A DNA stretch of 64,000 nt from positions 9,548,001-9,612,000 of the forward strand of contig CM114275.1 in assembly GCA_050084515.1 (NCBI GenBank), written 5' to 3'. This document shows, piece by piece, positions 38,430-51,899 of the stretch. How positions within the stretch are numbered: the first letter of the stretch is position 1; each line of letters starts with the position of its first letter. The translations under genes were made by a program, and so were the position numbers. The notes beneath the pieces were generated by a model that ran no database searches, was not told where the DNA came from, and saw nothing but the letters and a program-made list of their open reading frames with translations. This DNA comes from Blasia pusilla (taxonomy: Eukaryota > Marchantiophyta > Marchantiopsida > Blasiales).

Positions 38430-41083
38430 TTGCATATAGGAGAAAAACACTTGATTGAATATAAGCGGTATCCTCTACGAAGGATTTGGAGAAATACAAA
38501 TGATTATGACTCCTCTAATGAAGAGTGGAAATCACAAAGGTTGAATTTTGAGAGGGTGCAAGACAATCCAACTTTGACTCAAAGTGTAAGTCAGATAAAC
38601 CAACCAAATAGTAGTTAAAGTTTTGATAAGGGATTGGAGATTCCTAGAATGATCAATGAAGCATTCCATTGGTATGATCAAGGGGACATGGAGGATCTTG
38701 AATGTGATATTAATGAACCAATGGAAGTTGAAGACCAATTTGATAAGGTTCCTTTTGAGACAGGGACCAAAGATTCGTATCAAAACATACCAGATGAAGA
38801 TTTAGAAACATACTATACATTCTTGAAGAGCACATGTCAAGCTCTATTCCATGGAAGCCAAACTAATATTCTAGCATTCACAATGATATTGTTGAATATA
38901 TGTAGTACACATAGCGTGTCGAATATAACCGTGGATGAGCTCTTGAAGTTCTTACGTTTACAAGTCCTTCTTGCCGATAATCTTGTCCCTAAAAATCGTT
39001 ATGCTGCCAAGAAACTAATATCCAATCTAGGACTTAACTACGTCCAGATCCATGCTTGTCCAAATGGATGCATTTTATTTTGGGGAGCGCAATATGAGTT
39101 GGCTCAATGCACAAAGTACACTGCTCATAGGTTTAAGGACGTCGGAAAGAGCAAGATAGCCATAAAGGTCCTAAGGCACTTCCCCATCATTCCTTGATTG
39201 AAACGATTATACACATGTGGATAAATTTTTTAATTAATGAAATGGACCAGTTGCAACAAAAGTGTAGATGGCAAGGTTAGACATCTAGGGATTCCAAGCA
39301 ATGGAAACACATAGATGAAATGAGGCTTGATTTTGCAAAAGACCCTCGTAATTGTAGACTTGGAGTAGCCTTGGATGGAGTAAACCCGTTCAGCGATAAG
39401 AACAATGTATGGTCTACCTAGCGTGTTCTATTAGTCAATTATAATCTACCTCCTTGGCTTTGCACGAAGAAAATTTTTCTCCAATTGGCTCTTATCATTC
39501 ATGGAAAGGAGTCTGTAACATCTAGCAATCTTGATGTGTATTTAGCTCCACTTGTAGATGAGTTGCAATTGTTTTGGAGGGAAGTTCAAGCTTATGATAG
39601 CACCCACCTAGAAGGCAGAGGGAGGTTCCTTCTTCGAGCTATGGTGATATGGACAATTAATGACTATCATGGTTTGGGGATGATTTCGGGTCAAGCGACC
39701 AAGGGATTATTAAGGTGCTCCATTTGTGGACCTCGTGTAGACTCCTACTATTCAAAACCTCTACACAAGCCCACATTTCAAGGTCATAGACGATACAAAA
39801 ACATAGGGCATCCATATAGGAGAAGAAATATGGCAAACTTGTTCAATCGTATAGTTGAGATGCGCGCAACTCCAAGTTGAGTATCAAGTGTCGAGATCTT
39901 GGAGTGGGCTGATCTGAAGATGCAATATGATGTTGCTCCGAGAATACGGCAAAGAAGAGGTGGATCTCATATCATAGGTCCCTACAAGATCTATGGTGTC
40001 CAAAGAAGGAGTGTACTTTTCGACTTGCCTTATTGGAAGGTAAGAAATTTTGCATGCTTAATTAATTATATAAATGCCCTTGGAATATCAGACCATGTCA
40101 GTTGGTAATGAAAGTCTCTTGATAGGATTCTTTATTTCTTTTTCCAAGATTTTTTTATTCGACACACTTTGGATTTAATTGATTGTGAGAAGAACATTGC
40201 AGATAATACCATCAAAACCATATTTGATTTTCCAAAGAAGGATTTTGTCCAAGTAAGGCAAGACTTGGAGGTTAGAGGATTCCTCTAACCTCCAAGTCCT
40301 GCCTTACTTGGACAGAATCACTTATGGCTTCAATCCCATCCTCATATACCCTCTGTCAAGTTGAAACCTAGAGCAGATTATGTGCTAAGTGTTGATGAGA
40401 TGAAGATTTTATACTCTAGAGTAAGTGCACTGAAAGTGCCTAGTGGCTATGATGGTGCTTTACAGAAGCACCTTCTTCAAAATAAGCTTGGTAGCTTAAA
40501 GTCCCATGACTTGCATATTTTCATGCATCAAGTGTTGCCATTTTGTTTAAGGGGTCTCATGAAGGCTCCTGTAAGAATGACCATCATGCGCATGTTGCAC
40601 GTCTTCCGACGACTTTGTCCAAAAATGTGGGATCCCTTTGAGATGGAGTCTTTGAAAGAGGATGTATCAACCACGTTATGCTTGATGGAGATTAACTTTC
40701 CTCCTTTCATCGATGTCATGACCCATCTCATGTTTCACTTAGTGGAGGAGCTTGATATATGTAGCCCTGTCGCAAATCGATGGATGTATCCAATTGAGAG
40801 ATATCTAGGTGTCTTGAAAGGTTAAGTCAGGTCTAGAGCTAGGCCTGAAGCTTGTATGGCTGAAGGTTATATTCTTGATGAGGTATTGGGCTTCATTACA
40901 GAGTATATGCAAGATTACAGGATTGTACAAACAAGAGTGTGGGATGCATGTGAAGAGGAGGGTGTGATTGGCAAGGTGATGGAAGGGGCTGCTATTAAGC
41001 GACAATTGTCAGCCAAACTAGTGGAAGTAGCACACAAATACGTCTTGGAAAACAATGAATGCTTCACTTCTTGGGTGGAGTAA
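38430..41083 (+). pseudogene. CACTA transposase (TNP2-type, with DUF4218), broken by stops
   Basis: Catalyses cutting and insertion of CACTA elements when intact. Seen in order: an N-terminal part (38,430-39,190) with YAAKKLISNLGLNYVQIHACPNGC and KVLRHFPIIP; the Transposase_21 core (39,330-39,880) with DPRNCRLGVALDGVNPF, YNLPPWLC, NLDVYLAPLVDELQLFW and WTINDYHGLGMISGQATKG; then GVQRRSVLFDLPYWK (40,000-40,040); and the DUF4218 part (40,361-41,083) with KSHDLHIFMHQVLPFCLRGL and ANRWMYPIERYLGVLKG. In-frame stops occur at 38,616, 39,195, within 39,230-39,420, at 39,878 and at 40,823, several at positions where CGA, CAG or TGG is expected. A fold-back at 40,241-40,319 lies between domains. Confidence 0.88.
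40241..40319. repeat. Fold-back inside the transposase gene, 39-bp arms
   Basis: 40241-40279 and 40281-40319 are reverse complements with two mismatches in 39 and a single-base centre. Confidence 0.9.
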
Positions 41084-41578
41084 ATATTTTATTTTTGTGA
41101 TTGATTATGAAAGTGATGAAAATAATTCTCATTATTTGTAACTTTACCACATCTTTTTTTATTTTGTGACACATAGAAGATACAATGTCAAGGGGGCGGG
41201 CGAGGAATCTTCCTCTCATTGGATATGATCCAAGATGAGGCAATCGGTTGCTGAGGGGAAGGAGGTAGATGATATGGCACTAAAACTATCAGTGCCTCCA
41301 TCACGGAATTACCTCTCTTACAAGAAAATGAAAGCATATGAGAATCATTATATATTTGGGTTGACGATGATACCCAAAGTAATTCATTTACTACCTACGA
41401 CTCAAAGATAACAACTATATTCTAATTAAAGAATAATAGCAATTCACAAGTAAAAGAAGATACTTATATTGGGATTGTTACTCATATCATGCCATGAGAC
41501 TATGGAGTGAAAGATCAGCCCGTGGTGTTGATGAGGGGGACATGAGTTCAATCTGTATGGGGCCCTCCTGATCCAACA

Positions 41579-41760
41579 ATGATTAGATATGAGAATGGCT
41601 TCTTGTTGGCTAACTTCAAGAAGCTTCTTCCAATAAATTCTAATCCCTTTGTATTTCCGAGCCAAGTAGAACAAATTTTATTTGGTGAAGTTGAAGAGAA
41701 ACCAGGTTGGAAAATAGTGTTGCAGAAAGCTATAAGATCTCGGAGAGTTGGGGGGGAAGC
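41579..41760 (+). pseudogene. DUF4216-like C-terminal piece of the CACTA transposase
   Basis: The frame with MIRYENGFLLANF, NPFVFPSQVEQILF and EVEEKPGWKIVLQK resembles the end of DUF4216, the usual partner that follows DUF4218 in TNP2-type proteins. It is separated from the rest by stops and about 500 bp. Confidence 0.55.
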
Positions 41761-42599
41761 ACAGATTTATCAACAAATGATAGTGTGGACCCTTCATCCT
41801 TTCAAGCTTCTACAAACATGGACTTGCAAGTCCCAAATGTGTCCTTGGTCAGAGTAATTATTCTTACAATATCTGAATCTGTAATGGCATCCATAGGTTT
41901 GCCCATAAATGGAAGACGTAATGAAGGTGGATCCTCAGATGATGGTACATTTCAAAGTGGTAGTTCAGAATCTGAACCCTAAACCCGTGATTATCTTGAT
42001 GGTTAGAAAAATTTCTAGCAATAACAACCTAAACATACTAATCCGATACTTGGCCTTGATCAAGAAACATGTTTCATTTTTCTCTTGCTATATTACTTTT
42101 TTGTTTGAATTTTGCATTTCGTGGTAATGATTTCCTCAATTGTTGTATTTAGCTTTCTTGATGCAGTTATGCCCCTATTTTTTACTTATTGTTGGGGCCT
42201 TTGCCCTCTCTATCCATGGGAAGATATTCCTCAATATTGGCTTTGAATGGGAAAAAGATGAATGGATGTAGGATTCATAGGTGGTTTGGAGGGGAAATAT
42301 TTTTTCTTTGAGTATAGAAGGAGGCAAGGCTTTAGATTTATGAAGTGAGTGTTTGGCTTCCTTGTGACATGGTGGCTAGTTGCCTCATAACTTGCTAAAA
42401 ATCAACAATGGTCTAAGTATTGAATGTGGATGACTTGGCTTCCAAGGTTTTGAACATAACGTAACAATTTCCTAACATTAGATCAGTGTACCTACAAGTG
42501 AGGGTGCAAGTTCATCATCCCAGGGACATATTTACCGAGAGGACAATGTTTATAACACTCTATGGAGGAGGTAGGCTCAGAGAACGAGAGATTATTAAG

Positions 42600-45500
42600 T
42601 GGAGATGACTCGTATGATATGGAGTTTGACATCCATGGCGAGAAATCAAATGATGATGATTATGAATCTCTTGAAACCACAATAATGAAGAAGAAGAAAA
42701 AATGACCCCTTGAAGGAACTTCATATGTGAGTGACGATCTTTGTGTTGATTAATCCTTGTATTGTATTTCTCAAATTTATGTGTGATACTAATGATGCAG
42801 ATTTGTCAATAATTGAATGCAATTGGAGAAGGCCAAAGAAACTAATATGTGGTTGTCAGTCTTTAACTCAAAGGGACAAGAGAAAGAAAGGGCAGAAAGG
42901 TGTTTACCATGGAATGCAATGGCCTATGCAAGGGTACCACCTTGGGTATCCAATGCAACACTGGCCGACAACAATGGGATGTAAGGATTGGAAACATTCA
43001 ATCTCAAAAGCTATTGTGATTATGTTGATGAAAAAAATATATTGTTGCCATGGTAGTTGACAGTTGAAAGGTGTTAACTTTAAAGAATCTAGCTAATATC
43101 AATTAGTTTTGTTCTATTTGTTGAGATATCAAAAAAAATATTATTTACGTGTCTTGGATTGATGTCATATTGTAGGATCTATCCCACCTGGTTGGGTTCC
43201 TTATGGTGTAGGAGGGTCTTTCTATCCAACCCCTCCACCCCCTCCTCAACCCCAAATGTCTGAGTGGCCTATCGGGGCACAACCTCCTCTTGGTAAGATT
43301 TGTACCCTTTGTTCCCTGACCTGGTCTACATTCTATTGAGCATATATAAGCTACTTTGCTACTTTTATTCCTATTTTTAATGGAGCCTAAGTCTTCCATA
43401 TTCTTGAAAGTTAAATATATTTTGAAAGATATGTACAGTGGGATGTTTCATCGTGTTTGGTTCCCTCATTCCAACTCTTAAACATGTATCTTTTGTGGAA
43501 GGTAGACTCATCCATTGCTTGTATGCGGAGAAAGGAGGAATGTGAAGCTTGGAAGGCAAGTACCAAGATTCGAGAGCGTGCAGGTTTGTTTCCAACTGTG
43601 GAGGTGAGCCCGAATGGTGAGATAGTGTATGGATGTGAAGGCAAGGCATCGTGGTATGATGATGTTAAGGTCTTTGCCCATCTTCACCTTGACCTTAGCA
43701 TTGTTGATGTCAGCAAGCAATGTGACCATGACTTGAAGATAATTCGGCGAGAGATAAACTCACGATATGAATATAAAGGTGGTGAGCTTACTGAAAATTT
43801 TTGGCAGACTTCTCTACAAGATTTGATGAAGAGAGAAAGGGCCAGATTGAAGAAAGTGTGGAAAGATCAAGGGGATGGATCTGAATCCCTTGCACCCTTG
43901 GATGGGAATCCTTTAATATGGGAGAATTTGATAAGTTATTGGTTATCTCCTGAGGGTGAGTCTAGATCTCAACGAATGCAGGCTAATAGGGCAAAAGTGG
44001 AGCATTTGAATCCGCATGGGAGACGTGGATATGATGGTCAAAGGATTTATATGGTAATTTGGCTTTCTTTTATATTGAGATTTACTCTCAATTTACTACC
44101 TTTGTTTTTAAAAATTGTATCTCTATATTATTTGTACTCTAAGAATGTATATGTTGTCATATGTAGAGGAAAGATCGTGGGACAAGTCCTAAATTGGAAG
44201 ACTTGTCGGAGTTATTGGGAGTACTTGGAAAAATAGAGAAGAGCCATCAATCGATCAACACAAAGGCATTTCCTATATCTAGCCGAAGAAGTTTGCATGA
44301 AGTCATGACCTAATGGGAACCTAATTTAAAGAAAGATTGTCAAGATTTGAAGTAGGGATAAAGTTTCTTATTAACATATAAGACTTACCTTGTGGGGTTT
44401 GGAGATTCATCTTTTTATTGGCAATATAAGGTAGAGGGAGGAATTCAACAAGAAATATAGGGTTATTGACTTCGTGTATTTTATGATTAGCAACTACACA
44501 TTTGATGATGAGATACATATTTCTGGATTTTTGTAGAGTAAGTTGACGACCTTGACTAGCAGAATGGAGAACTTTGAGAAGCAATGTCAAGACATACAAA
44601 TTGACGTAATAGGTATGAAAACCTCTCTGTGTCAGATGATGGACATGCTCCAAAAATTGACAAAAGTTGTTTCAAACATCACCCATGGAGTTGAAGGCAA
44701 TGTAACTCCTCCTTCTTCACCTTCTATGTGTGATCTAGCACATGTCCTTGGTAAAAGCCGTCCATCCCAATCACTTTATTCCCCTATTGGTATTTTTTGT
44801 GAGCCAATTTCTAGATCGCCTCCTTTGCCATCTTTCCACCCCACTACTACCTTGTTGGCTAGCACTTCTTCTAATGCTATTTCCGCAACCACAAACAAGA
44901 GCATTCCATCATGGAGGTGGTTGCAATAGGTAAGAAGACTATTCTTCCTACAAGCACTCCTTCTTCTAAAGCTGAACAACTAGTACTTAATGCTATTCGT
45001 GACAACATTGATTCTGAGCAACATCCAAAAGATGGTCTTGATATGGATATTGCAATAGCCCATAGTCCCAAACTTCAGATGCCTCCATCCACCACTATCC
45101 CTACTGGTCAAAAGTTTGCTACCAAGGAGAAGGAGAGCTTCCAAATTGAGCAAGTGAAAAAACTAAAACCGAAGAGGAAGCTGTCAACTATCCATGATAG
45201 AAAAGAGAAACATGTGATAATCATTCTAACTTTGTCTTGCTCAATGTACAAATGATCATGAGGTTATCCTTTATTGAGGCAATGAAAGGGTTCTCATAAT
45301 TACAAGTTGGCCATGTTGAGAACTGATAACATGTATATTTTCATTATAGAAGTGCATAGATGCTCTTACAATCTTGAAATTTTCATCCAATATTCCCAGA
45401 AATGGATAGAGTTTTAAGAAGGTAAGATCATATATTCTAATCTCTTGTTATGAGGATGCCTAATTATGGGGAAACCTTCAAATATATTTAACACAAGTCT

Positions 45501-45801
45501 TTGTTTCTCTTTGCAGTTAGCAATTGGAGATCAAGTTTTCCTTTCAAAAAGCCAAAAGGGATGGGAGCATGTTGGTATTGGAAGAGTGAGTGGCATTGCT
45601 GGTCGGGACAAGTGCCATGGTAAACACATTCCACTGGAGCTTGTCAAGATTGATGTCTTCGTTGTTCATGAAGGTGATGCAAAATTTCCTTTTCCAAACC
45701 TATATGACATGCCAGCACAAACACAGCTAAAGCATGCAGCCGAAAGTTCTATTTTATGGCCTGAGAAATCAGTGAAGAAGATATTGCCTACAGTAGCTTG
45801 A
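42600..45801 (+). pseudogene. Second CACTA protein (Transposase_24-like), multi-exon, probably decayed
   Basis: Pieces on the plus strand look like exons of the accessory CACTA protein. 42,780-43,000 is a basic segment. 43,176-43,295 is Pro-rich (PTPPPPPQPQ), ending at a GTAAG donor. 43,500-44,050 has ENFWQTSLQDLMKRERARLKK, WENLISYWLSPEGESRSQRM and ANRAKVEH, the pattern of Transposase_24. 44,537-44,700 is a coiled-coil-like part with LTSRMENFEKQ. 45,518-45,801 has IGRVSGIAGRDKCHGKHIPL and ILWPEKSVKKI, matching the C-terminal part of such proteins. Exon ends were not all fixed. The role is assumed from the family: DNA binding at subterminal repeats. Confidence 0.65.
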
Positions 45802-46703
45802 TATGTATCACTTTGGGTGCTTCTATCATGTTGACATTGTATGAATTTCTACAAGATTGGTCTTCCTAACTTGGAATTCACTCCTATTATGCTTGAAGGT
45901 TTTTGAACTTATACCTTTAATTTTTTAAAATCGTGTAATGGGAATCTGCATTATGTGTTAATAAATATTGATACATCCCTACCATGCTAGATTCCAATCT
46001 CAACTTTATGGCTGAAGAGTTGCATATAGTTTCACATGTTTCAATTTTGAATCATTCTTCTGTAATGTTCAAAGATAATCATATACTCTCAAACAAAAAC
46101 CACTTCATGAACAATCAAAATGAGAACTAGTTTTGATCTAGATCAGCCCACTACCAAATTAGTCATGCCGCTTAATTCTACAACTACAACTTGCATTTTA
46201 CAACTACATATAGTTGCAATATAACTCTCCAGAGCCTCAAAAGTAGGACTAAACTCAATCACTCGATATGGGTTACAACTAAAAGTAGTTCTCCAAAATG
46301 CCACTTGGCACACTAAGAAATGGAAACGTGGTATATTTTGATATTAAGTTAAGACTAAATTTAGTGCCAAATTATCCACAATACTAAGATACAACTATAG
46401 CAATATATAATCGATACAAGTGTTACACATTATTACACTCCAGCTCATCATCTCACTATTGCCATCTCATCCTATCACAATTGATTAATCAACTTTATGT
46501 AGTATCAAAATATCCATGTCATGGATGGCCACAATACCACGTAGGATTGATGATGTATCTACTTACAACTAGGAATCCAATACAACGAGTCCTTAGATAC
46601 TAAGACATTTTTAGTCGTAAAGCTAATCATTGGTCTTAATCTATTATTTATAACCAAAATTAGTTGTAAGAGCTGGTGTCTAAATAGTGCATTCCTTCTA
46701 GTG

Positions 46704-46776
46704 TCTCTTTGTTGGTCCTCCTGCCTGCCTTGTGAGTGACCTAAGCCTCTTATTAAGAGAGTGGGTTTGGTTTCAC

Positions 46777-46850
<74 letters not shown>

Positions 46851-47000
46851 TGGATTTGTGTGCACTTGTTGAGATATCTCGATTTTCAACGAGAGAATTG
46901 AGAGATTGAGAGCACTAAAATGCAGGAGCTTGCTATTTTTTTGTCGTGCTTTTAGGTTGGAGACCGTATTCCATGTTCAATGGCTCATGAGAGTGCTCAT
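46704..47000 (+). repeat. R3 repeat, copy 1, right half, with (GA)n
   Basis: It continues exactly where the left half stopped: TCTCTTTGTTGG, GCCTTGTGAGTGACCTAAGCC and GAGTGGGTTTGGTTT match the other R3 copies. 46,779-46,847 is a pure GA run of about 34 units, expanded from the short GAGAGAGA found in the other copies. Confidence 0.8.
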
Positions 47001-49280
47001 GGGAGCAAGAGCCGCTTATTTGAGTGATTTGTTGCCCAATTTTTTGTAGGAATTTAGTATGGGGGCAAGATGCTCAATGTCGGTGCAATTAGGAGCTTTT
47101 TGTAGCTTGATGGTTTGTATTATTATAGGTTTGTAATTTTTTATGGGAGAAATTAGCACGGAAGCGTTGTCGGGTTTTTCGGAGGAGAGGAGGTCATGGA
47201 CTCCACAAGAGTCACTACCAATTTCAGTTGAAAAGCCAAAGGAAGAAAATGATTCGACGACATCATAGATCGGGAAGTTGTACATGTTTTGAAAGAAATT
47301 GTTTGTAAGTTAAATGTTTGAGCACAAATTTTTGGCCAATCTTACGAGGATTCCATAGCCATTGTGTGAGTGAATTTTCAATTTTCTTTAATACCTTCCT
47401 ATGAAAGGGGTAGGAAAATTAGTTTTTTTTCTTCATCTTTTGGTAGATGGGACAAAGAAAATTTTCATTTTAGGACAAAGTTGAGTGAAAGAGTATTTTT
47501 AGGAGAGTTGGTCTAGATCTCCATGTAGAAGAGTGTAGTGGAGCAAGCCTCCAAAGCTTGGATGAAAATAGGATGCTTTGATCCGCATTGAAAGGGGAAT
47601 TTTAGTTAAAACCAAAAATATGAACGATGGGGATGGAATGTGTCTCAAATTTTGCGCTTGGGATAGACTTTTTTTTTCCGTCTCTTGTGGCAATAGCTTG
47701 CGCCCATGAGCGTCCGCCAATCTGTTGACCGCACGGCTTGTGCGTTGGTATGGGCGTCTTGTGTAGGGAAACCGTTGCCTTTCGGCTCTACCCACGCTAT
47801 CAATTGTGACCAAATCAACACATGTAGGGGTTGCCTCCGCTACTGAATCACAAAGTGAGTGGCCACCATCGGCAACATGGTCGTGTTACTCCTGGTTGTC
47901 CCGTGCTACTTCCATTTTCTACCAACATTCCTTAGTTTTGTTGTTGGGTGACCACTACCAAGCAGTGCCGACTCCTACTAGGTCCTCTCTGCCTGACCTT
48001 GCGCAACCTTTTTTGCGCTATGTGTGCTATTATCGTAGACTCTTTTTCCATACGACTCAACACTTATAGTTGCGCCGCGTCCTTATGGCCTTTCGCCTAT
48101 ACACACACACCCTGCAACCTTCGAACCTCACTTGTTGCCTTTTGGCGTCACTAGCTAGTTGTGGTCAAGCTTGCTAACTGTCTCCTTATATTTGAGCTAC
48201 AAGTGAGTGGTCATCTAGTTGTCTTGAAGTTTCCTCTCCTCCCGTGCCATCGGCTTCTTTCACTATCATGGCTCACCTTGCTTGCCCAAGTGGTGACCCT
48301 ACTGTGACTTGGTCGTTGCATCTATGAGACTAAGACGGTCTTCCCAGCTAACATCCGACGTCGCTCATGGTTGCTTTAAGCAGCCACACTTAGCCGCTTT
48401 CGATTCCTCTATCGTCTCCAGATGCTTGAACCTATGCACATATTAATTTAATATATCCAAAATTAGCTATCAAATCCGTCCATAGTTGTCCAACTCCATT
48501 TTTGTGTCTTTGGACGTACGGTGTCATTGGTTAGTTGACAATTATAATTAATGGCCATTGATTGGAAGATTTTACAACATCGCTTTTGATTTTTTTGTTC
48601 ATCGCCATCGCACATGCAGTGTCATCAACTATCGACCTCATATCCTAGCAACTAGGGTGTAGTGCAGAGTTAGCAATCACCCATGATGCTACGTCGACAA
48701 AGGTAGGACTAGTGCAAGTATTACGACATCAACCAAAGCGCACAGATTGTCTGCAAGTATCAATTAGCAATGATAGGTTGCCTCATGATTAATGGGGTTT
48801 GAGTTTCTTTTACGCTTCTACTATGTCTTGTGATTGGTAACCGCACAACAAACATCGAGTGCCTTGCTGTGACACCCTTAACTGCAACCCGTCACCCATT
48901 GCTGCTCGTGGCCGCATCGGAGAGACGCTTGTGCAATGAGGAGGAGAGTGTGTATTGTTGATGCAATTGCATATCGCATCCCATCATTAAGTTTCGAGCC
49001 GTTTGTAAATCTTTTGTGTTGCAAGTGCCACACGTGTAAAATAACTACCGTTGGACTTGCACCTCACATCGAGGAGGTTTGAGTATCGGAAACACCAAGG
49101 AATACGACTTGCTGAATGGAGGATTTATCTTTATGAGTGAGTTGGGGTTGAGTTGGAAATTGATGAGGATCGATATGGATATTGGTAAGGTTACCCATTA
49201 TGGTCTTTTGCCCTACATGTCTGAGGGATTTCTAGATATTCTGTAGTTATTTTGGATATTGAGCTTGTATGGACGCTCAA
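47001..49280. other. Intergenic, nothing recognised
   Basis: Short open frames only, without motifs. The composition shifts to more G+C from 47,690 to 49,100. Confidence 0.5.
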
Positions 49281-50845
49281 AGCATCATTGATGTATGGAG
49301 GTGGGGGACATAGACCTATGTGAGACATACAAAGTTATCCATTTTTTATGTTGATGAGACAATAGAGAGTGATTTGTCTCACCATGCCGTGTTGAAGGTT
49401 GCATTCGGAGAAGAAATTTTTTTCTTATCTGAGCTGCTCCACTTTTAGTCAGTGGAGCCTGCGGCCTCCGATCAACCGTGAGAACCGTTGAAAACAAAGT
49501 GGCGATAGATTGGTAATACGTGTTTTTTCGGCCTGAAGCGCTTTGCCGCACATTCCACATCTTAGTACATTGAGTGCCACATGTGTTAGTTTGGGTGATT
49601 GAGAGATTACTTGCGAGATTGAGGGTGATCATGTTAGAGGGGCACAAGAGTCATTACGACATGCTTTTGAGAATTTAAGGGGAGATGGTGTGCCTAAGAT
49701 TAGCTCTAGAGGTTTTACGTGGAGTGGCGTGAGGTTTTGAGGGTCTGCATATGAGGGATTGCCCCAACCTCCTTCAGTGTCCTCCTCATACGAGGTAGAG
49801 GGCATAGAGGGGTTTGTTAGTGCATCATCTCACATAGTGAGAGGTCATACCGTATGGGATTATGAGATGGACGATCGGGGTAGAGGACCGTGTAGGTTTT
49901 CGAGAGTTGTGGGTACCATAAAGTTACACGACTTCATTGCGGAGTATAGGAGGTGGTGTGACTCATAAAGGGCCACAAACTCCACGGAGTTCAACCCTTT
50001 CACATCATGGAATGGGATGTTCCAACACCCGGAGGGGGCACCCATGGACCATTGCCATGAGTTTTCCTAGAGGCACACGCCCAAGATTGAGGTTTGGAGA
50101 CTCTTTTATGATCCATATTACGTGTCATGGATTGAGCTATTTCTAGATGACAAGGAGGAGCTAGGGGAGGATACTTCCCATGCCACTAGTAAGGTTTATT
50201 GAGGGGTGAGTTAGACTAGAGCCACTACATCATCCAATCAGATTCATCTTAGGTTCAACCCTGTGGCTCAGTTCTTTGCAGAGTTGCGGAGAAACTACCA
50301 AGGCTTGCGGACCGAGAAGTTGCAGAGTATCCACGACTTCCATAGGCATAAAAAGGAGAGTTTTTGGGTGGCATTACTTGTCTGCGTCACCTTATTATTG
50401 TCACTAAGGAGTGATGGAGACCCAAGATATTAAGGTGTGACATGGGATGTTGGAACAAGAATTGCGGAAGTGGATGAGGGATGCGATACTTTTGATGCGC
50501 ACTTCACCTACGTCGAGGGATGTGTTTGAGATGGCAGAGTGCATTGAGTGCAACAGGCATTGTTGAGGAGAGTGTAGCAGCCATGAATCATGGTGAGAGG
50601 AGTTAAAATTTCCAGCAACACCAATGTAGCAAAGTGGATTTTGAAATAGGAGTGTGGCACCACAAGCTCAAGGAGGTTATCGGTGCATGTTCCACAAAGA
50701 TTGATGCCGTCATATATGGCGCAACAACCGCTAGGTGTTATTTTTTGGGCATATGGTGGAGCCCATTTCCTGCAAGATTGTACCCGTCAGGGTAGTGGAT
50801 GTCTCCCTTAGCCTCGAGGAGGAGATGGGCCCGCACTAGGAGTAT
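49281..50845 (+). pseudogene. Possible gypsy gag remnant
   Basis: Broken plus-strand frames read KLHDFIAEYRRWCDS, then FNPVAQFFAELRRNYQGL and KESFWVALLVCVTLLLSL, then a stretch like MAECIECNR and, later, YRCMFHKDC. The order resembles a retrotransposon capsid region followed by a decayed zinc knuckle, but no segment is diagnostic. Confidence 0.35.
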
Positions 50846-51290
50846 ACTTGTCGTGCGCCTATTCTCCTCAAACATCTATCTTAGAGTTGCGGAAGCGTAC
50901 GTTCAAAAGGACACACTTTAATCACCAACCTGCACCCAAACACACTTACGTTAATTTGGCTTTGGATCAAGTGGCCTTCCAATACATCGAGTCCTCGACT
51001 CGATACTTCATCAAGCTTAACCTTCCCTCATTCCTAGGTTCCCAACACGGGAAAGTCTTTCGAGACTTAGGACAAACTTTCTAGTTAGTCCACACATCTA
51101 AAATGGCGTTTACGCGCCTAGCGGTCCCAACTGTCCAATGGACCTCACATGAGTCTCCAATCAAGACTCAACCATATGAGTCGCGAGTTGGAATCTAATA
51201 GGGACCTCCGAAATCCACTTTATTGGACTTGGTTCGGGTTTTGAATCCCAACGCCAAAACTCCCTATCCGTTCCGTGCCCTCATCAACGC
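50846..51290 (+). repeat. R2 repeat, copy c (partial)
   Basis: Starts GTGCGCCTATTCTCCTC, shares CCCAAACACACTTACG, GGACTTGGTTCGG and CCGTTCCGTGCCC with the other R2 copies, and stops about halfway. Confidence 0.5.
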
Positions 51291-51899
51291 AAACCTTTTT
51301 AATATCAAGTCATTTTGGGCCTAGACACTTAGCATCATTTAGCATCTCCTCTTTGATGAGCCTAGACCAATTCTCAACCAATCTAACCTATCAAATAAGC
51401 TAACTTAGGTTGCTTCCTAAGACTTCTCTTGCTCACAACTCTTAAACATCTCACATGTTTACACGGTACATAATTCGTACTACTTTTGGGTCGCTCTCGT
51501 ATTCGACTTAGGCGCGTCACTAAGTTCACTCATGCACTCACAAGTAAGATCACCCCAAGCCCCAAGAGAGAGTGATCTGCCCCGCCGATGTTAGGGCAAG
51601 CCCAAGTATTAGTTACCCAACACTTTGTCTTGTTCTAGGGACTTATCCGAATACAAGCTCTCGCCTCTAATACTTCCTGTCTATCCTCTTGACTTACATC
51701 CTAAGCATATGAGGAAAACACTCATTGCCATGCACTACAAAAGACAAATTTCAAATAACACAAGTTAAATCTCCAAATTCATGCATTCCTTTATTGCAAT
51801 AGTAGCATGTTCTAGTTACAACGGCCTTTGGCCCAAGCTTCCTATGGTCACAAGTCATGTCCCTAGCTACTCCGTGTACTAACGCATGTGCTTTACTTG
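51291..51899. other. Retrotransposon-flanking sequence, nothing recognised
   Basis: No motif was found. It probably belongs to the 3' non-coding part of the chromovirus remnant. Confidence 0.4.
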